A stretch of DNA of 41,421 bases from Mnemiopsis leidyi (Eukaryota; Ctenophora; Tentaculata; Lobata; Bolinopsidae): the NCBI GenBank assembly GCA_000226015.1, contig JH152675.1:186364-227784 (forward strand), in the 5' to 3' direction. Made by a program: the position numbers and the translations under genes. Shown one piece after another: positions 13,201 to 25,600 of the stretch. The notes under the pieces are model-generated. The model was not told the DNA's origin. It made no database searches and was given only the letters and a program-made list of their open reading frames with translations. Each line of letters begins with the position of its first letter. The stretch's first letter is position 1.

Positions 13201-16200
13201 ATCCATATAACATTTGTGCAAAAATAATATCTTTCAACAGCCCCTGTAGCCTAACGACACGCGTGGTATGAGCTGAATTCCATGGCTACACACACAATTA
13301 CATTTTCCAGGTATTTGCGAATGTAGGAGCCTGTTCTCTGCTTGCTCGTTTAGACAAGGTCCGGGTTTATTTCTGGGTTTGGGTGTAGCAGGCTCATTAA
13401 GGGATACAGCAATCAGGCGAGAGAGAGGTCGAGATTTGAGAGATCATGGGCTACATCATGCAAATATGAAATATTTTACTAACTCCCTGAGTCCCTGCTT
13501 TGCTGTGTAACCGTAACCCGTGTAGGATTAGTCGCAACTATTTTATTCTCAGAATTAAGAGGTCATGTTCGTTTTATTCATCTGGCCGTACACATCAAGT
13601 CCTTATTAAGTCATCATAATCTAGGAAGTTTAAGTGTTATACCTAGATGCGACATGCGAAGATAGACTCGATTTTATACAAGCGAAATTTTTGTCGCCCA
13701 TAGTTCATCCGCTGCTTCGCGATTCCACATGCAATGCTAATCTGACCAGTACAGTTTTGTGAAGCAATCCTTGTTCACGAAATGACTCTCGCATATATTC
13801 GGGAATATCATATTATGTCCTGTCCAGCTTTTACGCTGAATGACACGTCAGCTTTATGCTCCTTAGGGACGACGGTTGACGGTCCGATTGAACGTTAAGT
13901 TCACATTTCTCTTTAACATCAACATTGGCCCGTGTAGAAGAATCCGGTTCGGGTGATCTAAATAATATCTAGGAAGCAGACATTTTATACGTCAGAAAAA
14001 AAAACAATTCAACTGTGACCTCATTAAATTTCAACTAAGAGCCACTCATTTCGTTCTCTTTCAGTGCCCACACGTACTGGCTGAGAATTATCTCAGAAAT
14101 ATTTCAGTAATTAAATTATCCACTTAAATAATCTAGCGGTTACATTTCTAGTGCAAAAGCGGCCACGTTCTCCGTGTTGAACTCTCCACACAAATATCCA
14201 CTGTAATCACACTGCCCTCTGAGATTCAGTCTTCTACACGAACTTTGCCCGCGTAGTTTTACAATAATAACATATTCATACGGCCCACGGTCTATTGAAT
14301 TATCGCAGCTGAGCCATCTGTCTGTTGGAGCGAGCCAATCATAGCGCGAGCTGAGCCTCGCTAGCCAATCACAGCGCGAGCTGAACCTCGCTAGCCAATC
14401 ATAGCGCGAGCTGAGCCTCGCTAGCCAATCATAGCGCGTGCTGAACCTCGCTCTCCACGGAGAGAACCGCACAAGAGTCACGTGGGGTAGAGGGAGTAGA
14501 GGCTACCGCGTTTCAACGCTGGGAGGCGGGCGGGAGGCTCCTCAAGCTCCCCGAGTTCAAGTTACACACTCTCATGTTTATGTGCGAGCTGAATAATTAA
14601 TGAGAGTATACGTGTGACCTCTGCTCACATTCCGTGATGGATGTGCGTGTGAACACGTAGCAACAATGGATCGGACTATAACCATATATGGTCATGGTCA
14701 CGATCGTGTGTCATTGGGCACAGCATGATTGGTTTTAATCATGTTAAGACAGCTCAGTGCAGCCTTATTTGGGTCAGAACTTTTTTAAGACGGGTCTTCA
14801 TCGTGCATCATAATTGGTCATGATTCGAAGCTAAAAGATCTAAGTATGACCTTATATGGTTAGGACTAATGACTATATAAGGCAATTAAGGCATGATCTA
14901 ATCTGTAGTTTGTCCAGTACAATATGAGGCATGGTAGTTGAATAGATAAAGATCTGCATCTTAACCACGTACAATGTTGAGGTAGCTGTAAGGTGAGCCC
15001 TACAGAGTACACCGTACTTCTGTGTCAGGTTGTTCCTTGACTTATCAGAGTTCACTTAATGGTCACGCTAATCGCCTCTCCGAACTTTATCTCACACCCT
15101 AAAATGAGGTAAGTGTCACTACCGGTCATGTGACCCGGTAATGTCGGACACGTGGTTCGTTTTCTCAGTACCAGATAAGCAGGACGACTTACTGGGCAAT
15201 GAGAGCAGCACTTACTGTAAGTTGATTGTGTGTAGCTCACCAAGGGGGTGTTGATGTTTGTCTAATCTGGGGAATTGCTTTTAGAACGCTGCCGTGTGTA
15301 TATATACTCTTACACACTCGCCAAGTCTCTCGCTATAAGTGAAAGAGAAACTCTTTCTTGTAAAGTTTGTGCAGAAAGAAGAGAGGTTTCTGCAGCTTGA
15401 CAGAGCAGCTGTGACCTACACTCAAAGCTAGCTAGCTAGCGAGCATGCGCTACAGTATTCACATGGGAATAGTAGGGAGCAATGTCGCACTGTGTTTAAC
15501 GTACTGTTAAAGTAGAGCTGTTAGGTGTAAGGAACAGTTGCTGTGAACATGATTACTTGTAGGTTCTCTCTTCGTCTTTTAACTGTAGGCTTGGTATGTC
15601 GAGTCAAATTTGTATGTCCTTCCAGATTTGTAGCTTTATACTTCGGTTTGTCTGCGAAATGTTTATGAGCGAAGCTTCGAAATATTTAAAAGAATTTTAA
15701 TAAGAATTATCACTAGATGCCCTAGATGTTAAAGAACGAGATCAAGATGTTCCCTATTTTACATTGTATCCGCAGTAACCAAATTGTTCAAATAACATAG
15801 TGCTTTCTCCAAATCCGTCGGGAATAAAATGACACATTTTGCGGCTTCCCACATAATTGTTGTGTTCACTATCAATCTTTAGAGAGAGTGTGTGACAGAT
15901 GTACCATGGACCGTGACCCGTGTCTGATTACTACATGATACTACAATTACAGGAAATTTCAGATTACTTCTTATCTGCCGATAAACCAGGAGAAAAGTTT
16001 AAATCACAGTTCCGGGATTATTTTACACCCTGCCTGCATTACTTGAACCGTTCCGGACTGTTCGTTATCGAACTAAGGATTACATACCGGTTTAGAACCG
16101 GTTAAGAAAGGCACTTTAGATTAAACAGGAATTAGAATAGCCGTGACAGTTCGGACTCCTAGCGTAGGTCACGTACTTACAGTTACCGCCTTAAAAACCG

Positions 16201-19200
16201 TTACAAAGCTGCATTACTTCCTGACATGCTGAACAAAGCTCCCTCTCAGCCGGTCTAGGCCAAGTACTCTTCACCTCCACTTCCCGCTATCCAATAACCG
16301 GTAATGGGGAGATGGCCCTCTGGCTCCCAACCATGTGCAGCTCAGAAGTACCCCCACAAAAGCAAGCCACTAAAACCCCCTCGCTCTCACCCCTCTCAGC
16401 TTACCTACCCGTCATTATTCCTGAGTTACACTTACCCTCCTAGCTCACCTTACAATGGGTGACCTGGTTAGATAATGTGGACTGTATTTAGGCTTCCCTC
16501 CTCCTTTCACCTTTCCGAATCTTTGTTAAAGGTCCCTGCTCTTGGTTACTTAATGAGGTAGAGAGAGGCTTGAAGGGGAGGGGGAGAGAGGAGGTGTAAG
16601 ATTTGAGGTAGACCACTGCAAGAAATGTTTTGCTACAGTGATCATGTGATAATGTGACATGGTGCTCTTCACCAGCATTACAATAAACACAGTCCTTCGA
16701 AGAGCTGTATTCAGTATTACAGAATTATACAGCCGTATGAAACATAGCTATATTTATTTACAGCTCTAATAGTAATAATTATTCTAGTAGTTTATACTGA
16801 GTAAGTTTATACTAAGTAAATTATAGTAAAAGTAGTTGACTATACGAATATATTACAAGGAGTCCACATTAGATAGTTATAAGAGACGGCGTGTAATTCA
16901 AACATCTCCCTTGTGTGTAATCGTACAATTCCATGAGTAAGTCCGTGTTACATGTTACACTAGCGTGTTATAGTAAACGAAGTAGGTCGTCACGGACAGA
17001 GAGGGCGAGTGAACTATGCAGTATGTAAATTGTAAAATTTCTCAGGAATTAGAGATTTCAGTTCTCTCTTGCTGGAGTGTGCGTGTGAAGAATATTCGAG
17101 AATAAGAGAGATAGGGAAGGTACATTGCGTGATTAGTTTAGTCCTGTCATAAGTACGAGTCCAGATGAATATCACCGATAGCTGATTTTTAATGTGGACT
17201 GATTTGCGACCCTTGATAAGAAATATTCGGACAGCAGCCGGATGACGCAGTTTTTAAAGTTGTCGAGACCGAGTCAAGTTGGCGTTGCCGCTTTATTAGG
17301 TATATTTATATTCATAATAAAACCTGTTTTGTTCTGGGTTGTAAGTTTGGAGTGATCTAACCGTTTTATCGACTTAGCGACACGGGTAACATTACCGTCA
17401 CTTTCCCGGTGTGTGTAAACAATCTCCCACGGTAAATGTCAGTTTCTAGTTGCGGGACTATTGTGGGCGATGAAATTAAGGAAATTGTCGTGAAATCATG
17501 TTGCACTAGATGACATTTTGTAGGGGTAAATATCGGTGTTTTGTTACCGTCATTATCGTCGTGCTCTGAGTGTGTCACCCAATAGGTGTCACCGGTAATA
17601 AAACACCCTCAGATCATACCGACACCACCCGATTATCTGTCCTAATTTTAGATGTAAACCTGCACAATTCCTCCCAGGCAGAAATCTCTCCATTTAACTT
17701 TACGTGACGGGTAATTTTATCTAGCTGACTGATTGGGCTAGATCGGGTATAATGACCCAAACTTGAATTGTGGAACTGTCCTCATTAACCGAGAAATATT
17801 GAGAGGGAGAAGATCAATAAAGTATAATGGAAGTTGAGGTCACTAGTCTGAAGTTTCTTAGTTCCCATACTACCGGCCCTGTCTGAATCAGGACATATTC
17901 CTGGCGTTTAAGCTCAAAGTAACTCCTCCTGTCTTCCACGTTTTACTTACACATGTTCCCCGCGTAGAATGGAGACGCTTTTCAATTACGACCCGAAATT
18001 ATGTGCAGTATTTAAAGATGTGGCGTGTAGAGAAGAGATTCTCTTTCTATTTGTTCTGATAGTGAAACAGAAAGTAAACTTAATCCGTTCTTATTTGAGG
18101 CATGATAAGATGTGACCGGCACACAATTTGATTATCACAGAAAAAGAAATCCGATACTGTCCACTGTCCCTGTACCCGACAAGACAAAATATCTAGATCT
18201 AACGTGACTCATCTACTTGACCATGCTCTCTAATGTATATTAAGTCATTTCGATGAAGTCACTGAAAACTGATCAGGATACGGGTGGATTAGATACGCAA
18301 TCATCTAATCTCCAGCCATGATAACATCTCACACACAGGACCATGATCTGGCCTCCTCAACTTAAATCGAACTCCCAAGGGATCCCTCGGAGAAGCTTGC
18401 TGTATGTTGGGGGTGTCACTTTGCTGCTCTCTGGAGATTTGAGACAGCTCACTTTCCAAGTTTGACCGGCTTCTCACCGTCAAATTCGGACAGGTCTTCA
18501 CATTCTTGTTTACTGTGTGTAACACGACCACGAGATGATCTTAACAATTTGTTGAAAATATGGAGATACTTCGGCGGGTAGACAACTGTAGGGCCACGTG
18601 TGTTGTATATCTTCACTTAGGTAGGATCACAGTTTAACACCATCATGAGCACACTGCACAAACGCAATTAACAATTTTTAGAATAAGTATAACTGTTCGA
18701 TTTCCCAGGCTTTTTGCAAAATCCAATACCAAATTAACTGCTGTACCTTAAGGAACCGCCTTTGTACGAGCGAAGCAAAGCAATTTGCACCTGCTGAAAA
18801 AGTGCATTTCCGATTTACTTCAGGAAGCCACCCCATGAAAATCGTTCTGTTTCACGTTTCCTACTCCTCCTGCATAGTATAGCGGTAAATTCGAGCTACA
18901 CACTGTGAGCCCTTTTAAACTGAAGATTACTGCAGTTGCAACATGATTACTGCAGTTGCAACATGATCATTGCACGCTGCGTCTGCATGATTCCCGCACA
19001 TATTAAACAGTGGTTTAAGTTAACATTTTCTAAAGCTAGACACGGAAGAAGCTATCAAGTAGCACTCTGCCCGGTATCCAATTCGTGGAGCGTCCTTCAG
19101 TGCAAGACTAAACGTTCACACTCTAGTCTTCAATGGTATAGCGGCCGTAGTGAGATCACCCGTTTCTCAGAATCTGCGTTCTGGTAATAAACAAATTTGT

Positions 19201-19616
19201 AGAGTAGTGCGTCTAAGTAGAGGGAGCTATTGTTTTGTTAAGGGTGGTATAATTGAGACACACATTTCGAGGAGCCCCCAACATATTTAGTGAGAAGTTT
19301 CCAGAACAACAGACTCTATGTCGACTTACAGCGCCACATTCCCATATAGAGTTTCTCACGTACCACTAACGCCACCACAACCATACACGTATACACACAC
19401 AGTAGACCTGCTGCTCTGGAATAATTGCGGGACGGCGGCGGTGCAGAGCGCGGGAATTTCAAACAATGGCGTGTAAACTCGTCTACTTACACAACCACGC
19501 TCTCTTTCTTTCTCTCGGATGTGTGTACCTGTACGTGGTTTGGGAGATTGAGGGAATATTGAGGGAAAGGGAAGCCCGTGGTGATGTGTAATTACCTGAT
19601 CAGTTAGATGAGTGCG

Positions 19617-19667
<51 letters not shown>

Positions 19668-22600
19668 GGTGCAGCTGTGGATCCTGACTTACACATTTGA
19701 TGAAGTTTGTTCTCAAGGTGTCATGAGATAGTTTTATGTTTGTTTGTTCTAAGAAAACAAGGAACTTAGCATGTAGATGACATGTCTGGAAATTTTAGAC
19801 CAGGTTACCCGTCCCTTCCTACTTGCCTTGAGGCACCTTGCGGCAACCCTGCCCTATAATTGTGTGCTGGGCTACACAAATATATTAACACAATTCCAAG
19901 CCGGGTGTCAGGTGTTCAATGGAATGATTGTAGGAATAGACGTGGAAATATAATGATCTAAGAAGGACTAGCAGTGATCTGGGTGATGATCTGTGTTCAC
20001 GTCTCTGCACTGTTCATGAGTGTCTGAGTTTCACATAGACCTTTAGAACTTCCGAAGTGCCCGATCTGTACAGGCTGAATGTGAGTCTAGTTCGCTTACC
20101 TCACCTAATTGTGCCTCTTCTCCAAGAGAGTTACTGGTCGCTTGATTTCACATTCCTTTTTCTCCTGGAGCTATTAGTATTCATCTCTCCGACCTCTCCC
20201 ATTGGCTCTCCACTGGTAACAGCCCTCTGATTGGTCGGTTTTAACCACGTGACGGTCGTTTCAGATATGCTTGTCCACTACTCACAGCAGTCTCAGCCTG
20301 GACGACCTGAATTACTGCTCCACATTTAGCATAATGACCTTTACTAAAGTGAAACGAAAAGCTAAGTAAGATCACGTGATTAGACAACAAGGTCACGAGG
20401 TCTGGTAGTTTGGTTAGTCAGATCTCCTCGCCGAGTCACGTGTTACTCTTTCACAAACATTTCCCCTCCTATTATCTCTAAACGGATCTGCTTACAGAGC
20501 TGCACATACTGGCGTCTAGCGAGTGTGTGTGTGTGTGGATGTATAAAGATGATCATGATCATTACATGTCCAAATCATGGTTTTATTGTCAGGGATGTGA
20601 TGAAAGGACGAACTCTAGCTGTTGCATCTTATCATGTTGAAAACTCTATCTGATTGCACAGAACATGCACAGAATATGCTGCAGTCTCTTCAAAAAGAGA
20701 CAGTAGAAATAAAATCTCGAGTAAAGGTCTGGAAAAGAAGGTATATACCCGTACACGGTGCAGCTACCATTTTAATTGTTACATTCTTTAACAGTCCACT
20801 TGTTAGTAACAAAGTCAACACAGGTTACACTCGTACTGCACCAATAGAAATTCCGCTCCAGTTAATCAGGTCCCCCGGCGTACTCAAAGGTAGGTTTAAA
20901 GTGTTGAAACAGTGTAGATCCGGCTTGTAAACCCAGCTCTGTTCCGGACCTTACACCCTCTGTGTAGTTCCCCAATTAACACCCAAACCGTCATAATTGC
21001 CGGACGTCACGTGAGAGTATGACTTGAGTTTTGTCAGTCGTCCAATCAGCAGTAAGAGCCATAGTCACGTTACTTGCTGACAGCCAATCAGAGAGCTTGT
21101 TTGTGTTGCCATGGTAACATGATTGTTGTCCTGAGGGTAGTGGTACCGTGTCAACGCGGGCTGGTACTGACCCTACTGTACTTCATTGATTGTTGGCTCC
21201 AATAAAAACAGGTCGTTTCCACTATCGGTAGCAGACGTTAAACGTTAATGTACGAATATTGAAGTGATGAAATTTACCACCGGTCATGACTGACGCAGCA
21301 AGATAAGCCGGCCTATGAGAAGTGCATTGATAAGGTGAAAAAGTGAGGCTTACTTTTCTTTTCTGTAAGACGGAAGAGGACCAGTCCCCTTAATTACATA
21401 AAGCATCTTCTTAGAAGATACTTAGACGATTCTTCTATTGTCTCACTACACTCCTAGCTCTAACGGTGTAACGGTGTGACAAACTGGTAGTTGTGTGTGA
21501 CAAGACCTCTCCTATTTCAATCCCGATAAGATGTGACGAAAAGCTAGGGCCGTTTACCGAATGTCATTGTCGACATGTAAGCTACAGCGATGAAAAGCTC
21601 TGATCAAATTTGCGACGCTAATTTTGTTCCTAAAAGATCGATGGTCCGTTCTATTTTTCCTATTATCTTGGCGCTAGAGTTTATCACAAAACAGATGGAG
21701 ACCTTTCTTTATACAGTATCGGTTCTTTTGAAAGTTCAAGGGTACAAAGTCCGCTGACTTTAGTTCCATGGAAGAAAGAAACCTGGCGTCCGTGGTACGT
21801 GGTTTTTTGAACTTCTCAAATTTCATCAAACTTGTACATGCTCGCGTATTCACAAATCACATACCGCATTGAATTTATTAAGTTGCGACGTTGTTTAGCC
21901 TGAGGCGCACCGGAATTAATACTTAGACTTTACACGCCGCGGACCATGAGAAGAAATACGCGAAAAAACAATGAAAACACGCGTTACCTCAAGCTAAGAC
22001 TCACCAAATAGTAATATAACCGGTCACTTAGCAGATTAATTGTACCCCTTAAAACGAAATAGAATGAAGAATCAGCAGCAAAACAAGTGCTCTAAATTTC
22101 CATCAGGTAAAACAGAACTAGAAAACATCTGGACAATGAATGATAGGTGCAAAAAAGTTTTTTTACTGGTAGGACGATTTCAGAAATTTCGACCCGAAGT
22201 ATTTTTTGCGGCCCTACATTTCTCGACCAAAACTTCAGTTTCTAACCGGAAAATGGGTTTCAAATCGACATGTCACTGAACCATCTTTTTTAACTAAAAT
22301 ATCATTTTCTAACCAATACATCAGTTTCTAACAGAAAAATCGCATCAGTATACATTTTCTGGACGCAAAAATTAATTCCAAACCGCAAAATAACGTTTAA
22401 TTCTTGACGAAAACGATAGTTTCAACAAAAAAAATTATAATTGCAAAGATTTTGAATTTCGTTAGTCAGAAAATTCCAGAGAGACCGACTTCTAATTTAA
22501 ATAGGAATCCTCCGACTTACTACTTTTTTGCAGTAGTGCAATAAATGAATCATATCCCTCACAACAAATTAAAAAACTAGCCACATATCCATTATCATAT

Positions 22601-25600
22601 TGTCCATGAAACTCTACCTCCACAACTCACATTCCTCCTCCCAGGTACCAGACGATGCTAATTTCGCTCCCTCCGATATCACGTGGACATTCCAAGCAGG
22701 AGATGCTACTCCCGTGGAGCAGGAACAGATTATCAACAGTGAGATCGGGGTTGTCACGTTCGACAACACAACCAGCATCCTGACTATTAAATCCGTCACT
22801 GCGGACACAGTGGTAAGTTTGCTGTTGTGGGATGTACCGTACAGGTACCTGCACGGTACAGCCTCTACTTAATGGTACTCATCTTACTTACTACCTGTTA
22901 TATATTTGATTAACTCGTTTCATCGTTGTATTGTAGATGGTCAGATTTAATTTGTTTGGTTATAAATGTACTATATTTGAAAAACTGTGAAAAAATCAGT
23001 GATAATATCGCTAAATTCTGTACTCAAATTAGGCATGGATGCTGTCTAAGATAATGCACTGGGGTTTGTGATTTACATATTTGAATCACATGTACTGTTT
23101 AATTGCATGTTTCAAATTTTCATGTACAGTTTTATTTACTTATTCCAAACATGCTGAAAAAATCAGAAAAGCGTTAATGATCTAGTCGTAATAAATTGTC
23201 ATTTCAAACTGATTATTGTGTACAAACAGTCAACAAGAGCGAGTTATCATATTTCTGACAGTGAACTGTGTAGAAATAAGAATAGCCTGTCACTTTAATA
23301 TGATGGGTTAGAACAGGATTTAAGTTCACCATTGAGGCGCTTATTTGTCGATATATCTCAGTAAAACCAGGCTGTTAAAAGAAAGTTGTCGGATCTTTTG
23401 TTGAAATTTTAATATTGGGGTATAAAAGTTCTTTTAGTAACCCGAAAACTGTGTAAATAAAGTCGCACGAAATCCATGAAGCGGCTACTTTTTTTCAAAG
23501 CTCCCCATTTACATCCAATTGACAATCGATGACAAGGTCACGAAAGCGGTCCGTGTAACCCAGACTAGTCACGTGACCAAGTGATATCACGTGACCTAGC
23601 GATGACACGTGACCAGGCGGGATACACTCCCCTGCTGTGCGGGCCAAGTTCCGGGATACATATCACTGAGCTGTAGAACGTTACACCCATTTCCGTATCA
23701 GGGCCCGTGTACCCTGTTAAACTGCCATCTCAGGGCAGGTGCAGGGACATAACCATAGTAGGTATTCAGAACTTCTATGTGAAAGTAGACTATGGCCCAT
23801 CGCCAATTAGTATATTTTTGTGAAATTAGATAAGTTCTGGTTTCAAGTGTTTAAATTCCAAATGTTGTCAAGTTCCTATTCGTAACTGCACTAGATAACA
23901 TACTGATGAAACCCCACTCAATCTGCGTTGTCACGCTTACTTACCCTCGCATATCATTCACAATGTGTGTGTTGTTGTTGTTACTGTGTTTGTGTTCTGG
24001 TCCCTTTGTTATAGATACTCTCCCTGTGATTAGACTAATTTACCCCTAGCGCTTCTTCAAATGCGTATATGTTACAGTAGAACAATAATCTCACTGGAGA
24101 CTTACTTAATTTAACTTCATGAAAAAACAAGGTTCGAGGCTGGCTAGTTTACCTTCCAGAAGTTGAATATTCTAAGTAAGCGGACTAGCGATGATATAGA
24201 TAACGGCTGTCTGATAATGTGGTATGCTTGTGTGGAGGATTGAGGAAGGGTTAAAGAACATACGTAAAGTTGTAAATTTCATCCGTACAGTTACCGCTCC
24301 GACATTATAGGACGCTGTATTATTGAAAGTAAAACAAGATTAAACGTAACACTTGGTGATGTAACAGAAAACTGTAGGATGTAACAGAAAACTGTAGGAT
24401 GTAACAGAAAACTGTAGGATGTAACAAAAAACTGTAGGATGTAACAGAAAACTGTAGGACGTAACATAAAACTGTAGGACGTAACATAAAATTGTAGGAC
24501 GCGGGCATAGCAGAAAACTGTAGGACGTAACACATTTCAGGGAACATACACCTGTCACGAGGCAACACACAATTCTTCCTGTCCTTTCGTAGTGTTAACC
24601 ACAAAAGACGGTCCAACAACTGGAGCGGCCTCGTTCGCTCTCTCAAGTGTCTTAGCACTTGCTATCTTCCTCATAGCCTTGTTTTAGGTAGATATTATAG
24701 GTAGATATGTATCTCTCTCTGAAATTCTCGCCTTGCTATCACTTGTCCCTGACTACCTCACAATTTTCTAATGCTAATGTATGCTCTGTTTTACTGTTTT
24801 AGATATTTTCTCAGCTGATCTGCTTGAGTGTTCCTTAGGTGCATTCTGGAAATTGTGCATTGTCCATACTGCATTATGTGCATATTGTGCATACTGCATA
24901 ATGCTTGCAATGTCAAATTATGCATATTCTCCATGGTGTATAACTGGCATGGGGGTTACTTATTTTTGTTGGGCGCTAGTTGGGCCTTGGCCGTGATAGG
25001 ATGTCTTAGTCTGAGCAACAACCCATGATTCTACTTTATTTCTTTTCCATTCTATCGGAACTTCTGCAAAATTGAACGACATGATTATTGGATTTTACTT
25101 TTTCTCTAAAATATATAACCTTCAGCTTACTTCCTGATTATTAAACATAATTCTTTAATCTGATGAATTTTGAAATAAACGGCCTGATGTGCCCCGGTCT
25201 CTTTTCAAACTTGAACAATAAGTAAGACAGGGAATTGCACAGAATTTCCCAGGTGTATTTCAAATTTCAATTATACTTATCTGTAAACATCGAGAAATTC
25301 AATGTATTCGAGACGCCCAATATATATCTCACTTTGACATGCTTCCTTAATTTCAATTTAACTGCTGCACTTGATATGGAGCGATTACCATATCATAATT
25401 TTGATTTCTTAATGCTATGTCACAATCGGATCACCAGTATTTAACTTGCATGTTCGCTTGAGAGATTTGATATGTAGAATCAACTTTGTAGATATTGCTT
25501 GAACATTATAGTTAGAATTGGATAGATATCAAAATGTGCGATGCACTTGATAACTGACCTTTCTATCTCTGGTCTCCAATAGACAAGACATATTCAATCT

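Larger units (their letters stand above)
12554..22644 (+). other. Intron 7 (10.1 kb), largest intron
   Basis: It splits Ig domain 2 in phase 0. Contents: a 26-bp tandem triplicate, a 30-bp CCAAT array, a GT microsatellite, two further CCAAT/E-box clusters and a 20-bp direct duplication at 18926-18965. The many short open frames show no recognisable domain and have no consistent splice framing. Confidence 0.5.

Noticed and set aside
14140-14481. 113-codon minus frame with 10-residue repeats
   Set aside because: The periodicity equals the 30-bp CCAAT repeat; no domain, no splice sites, and the non-repeat flanks look random.
7250-14859. Three perfect CArG boxes (7250, 14692, 14850) suggesting SRF regulation
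   Set aside because: With six degenerate A/T positions, two or three chance matches are expected in 41 kb of AT-rich DNA.
20622-20930. 102-codon plus frame in intron 7
   Set aside because: No recognisable domain, no phase-compatible acceptor and donor, composition like the surrounding intron.
24291-24658. Overlapping minus-strand frames with a repeated TSYSF-like motif
   Set aside because: Produced by the 20-bp minisatellite; open in several frames at once and without splice context.
24781-25028. Cys/Tyr-rich overlapping plus frames in intron 8
   Set aside because: They come from imperfect GCATATTGTGCATACTGCAT repeats; open in two frames and not conserved in structure.
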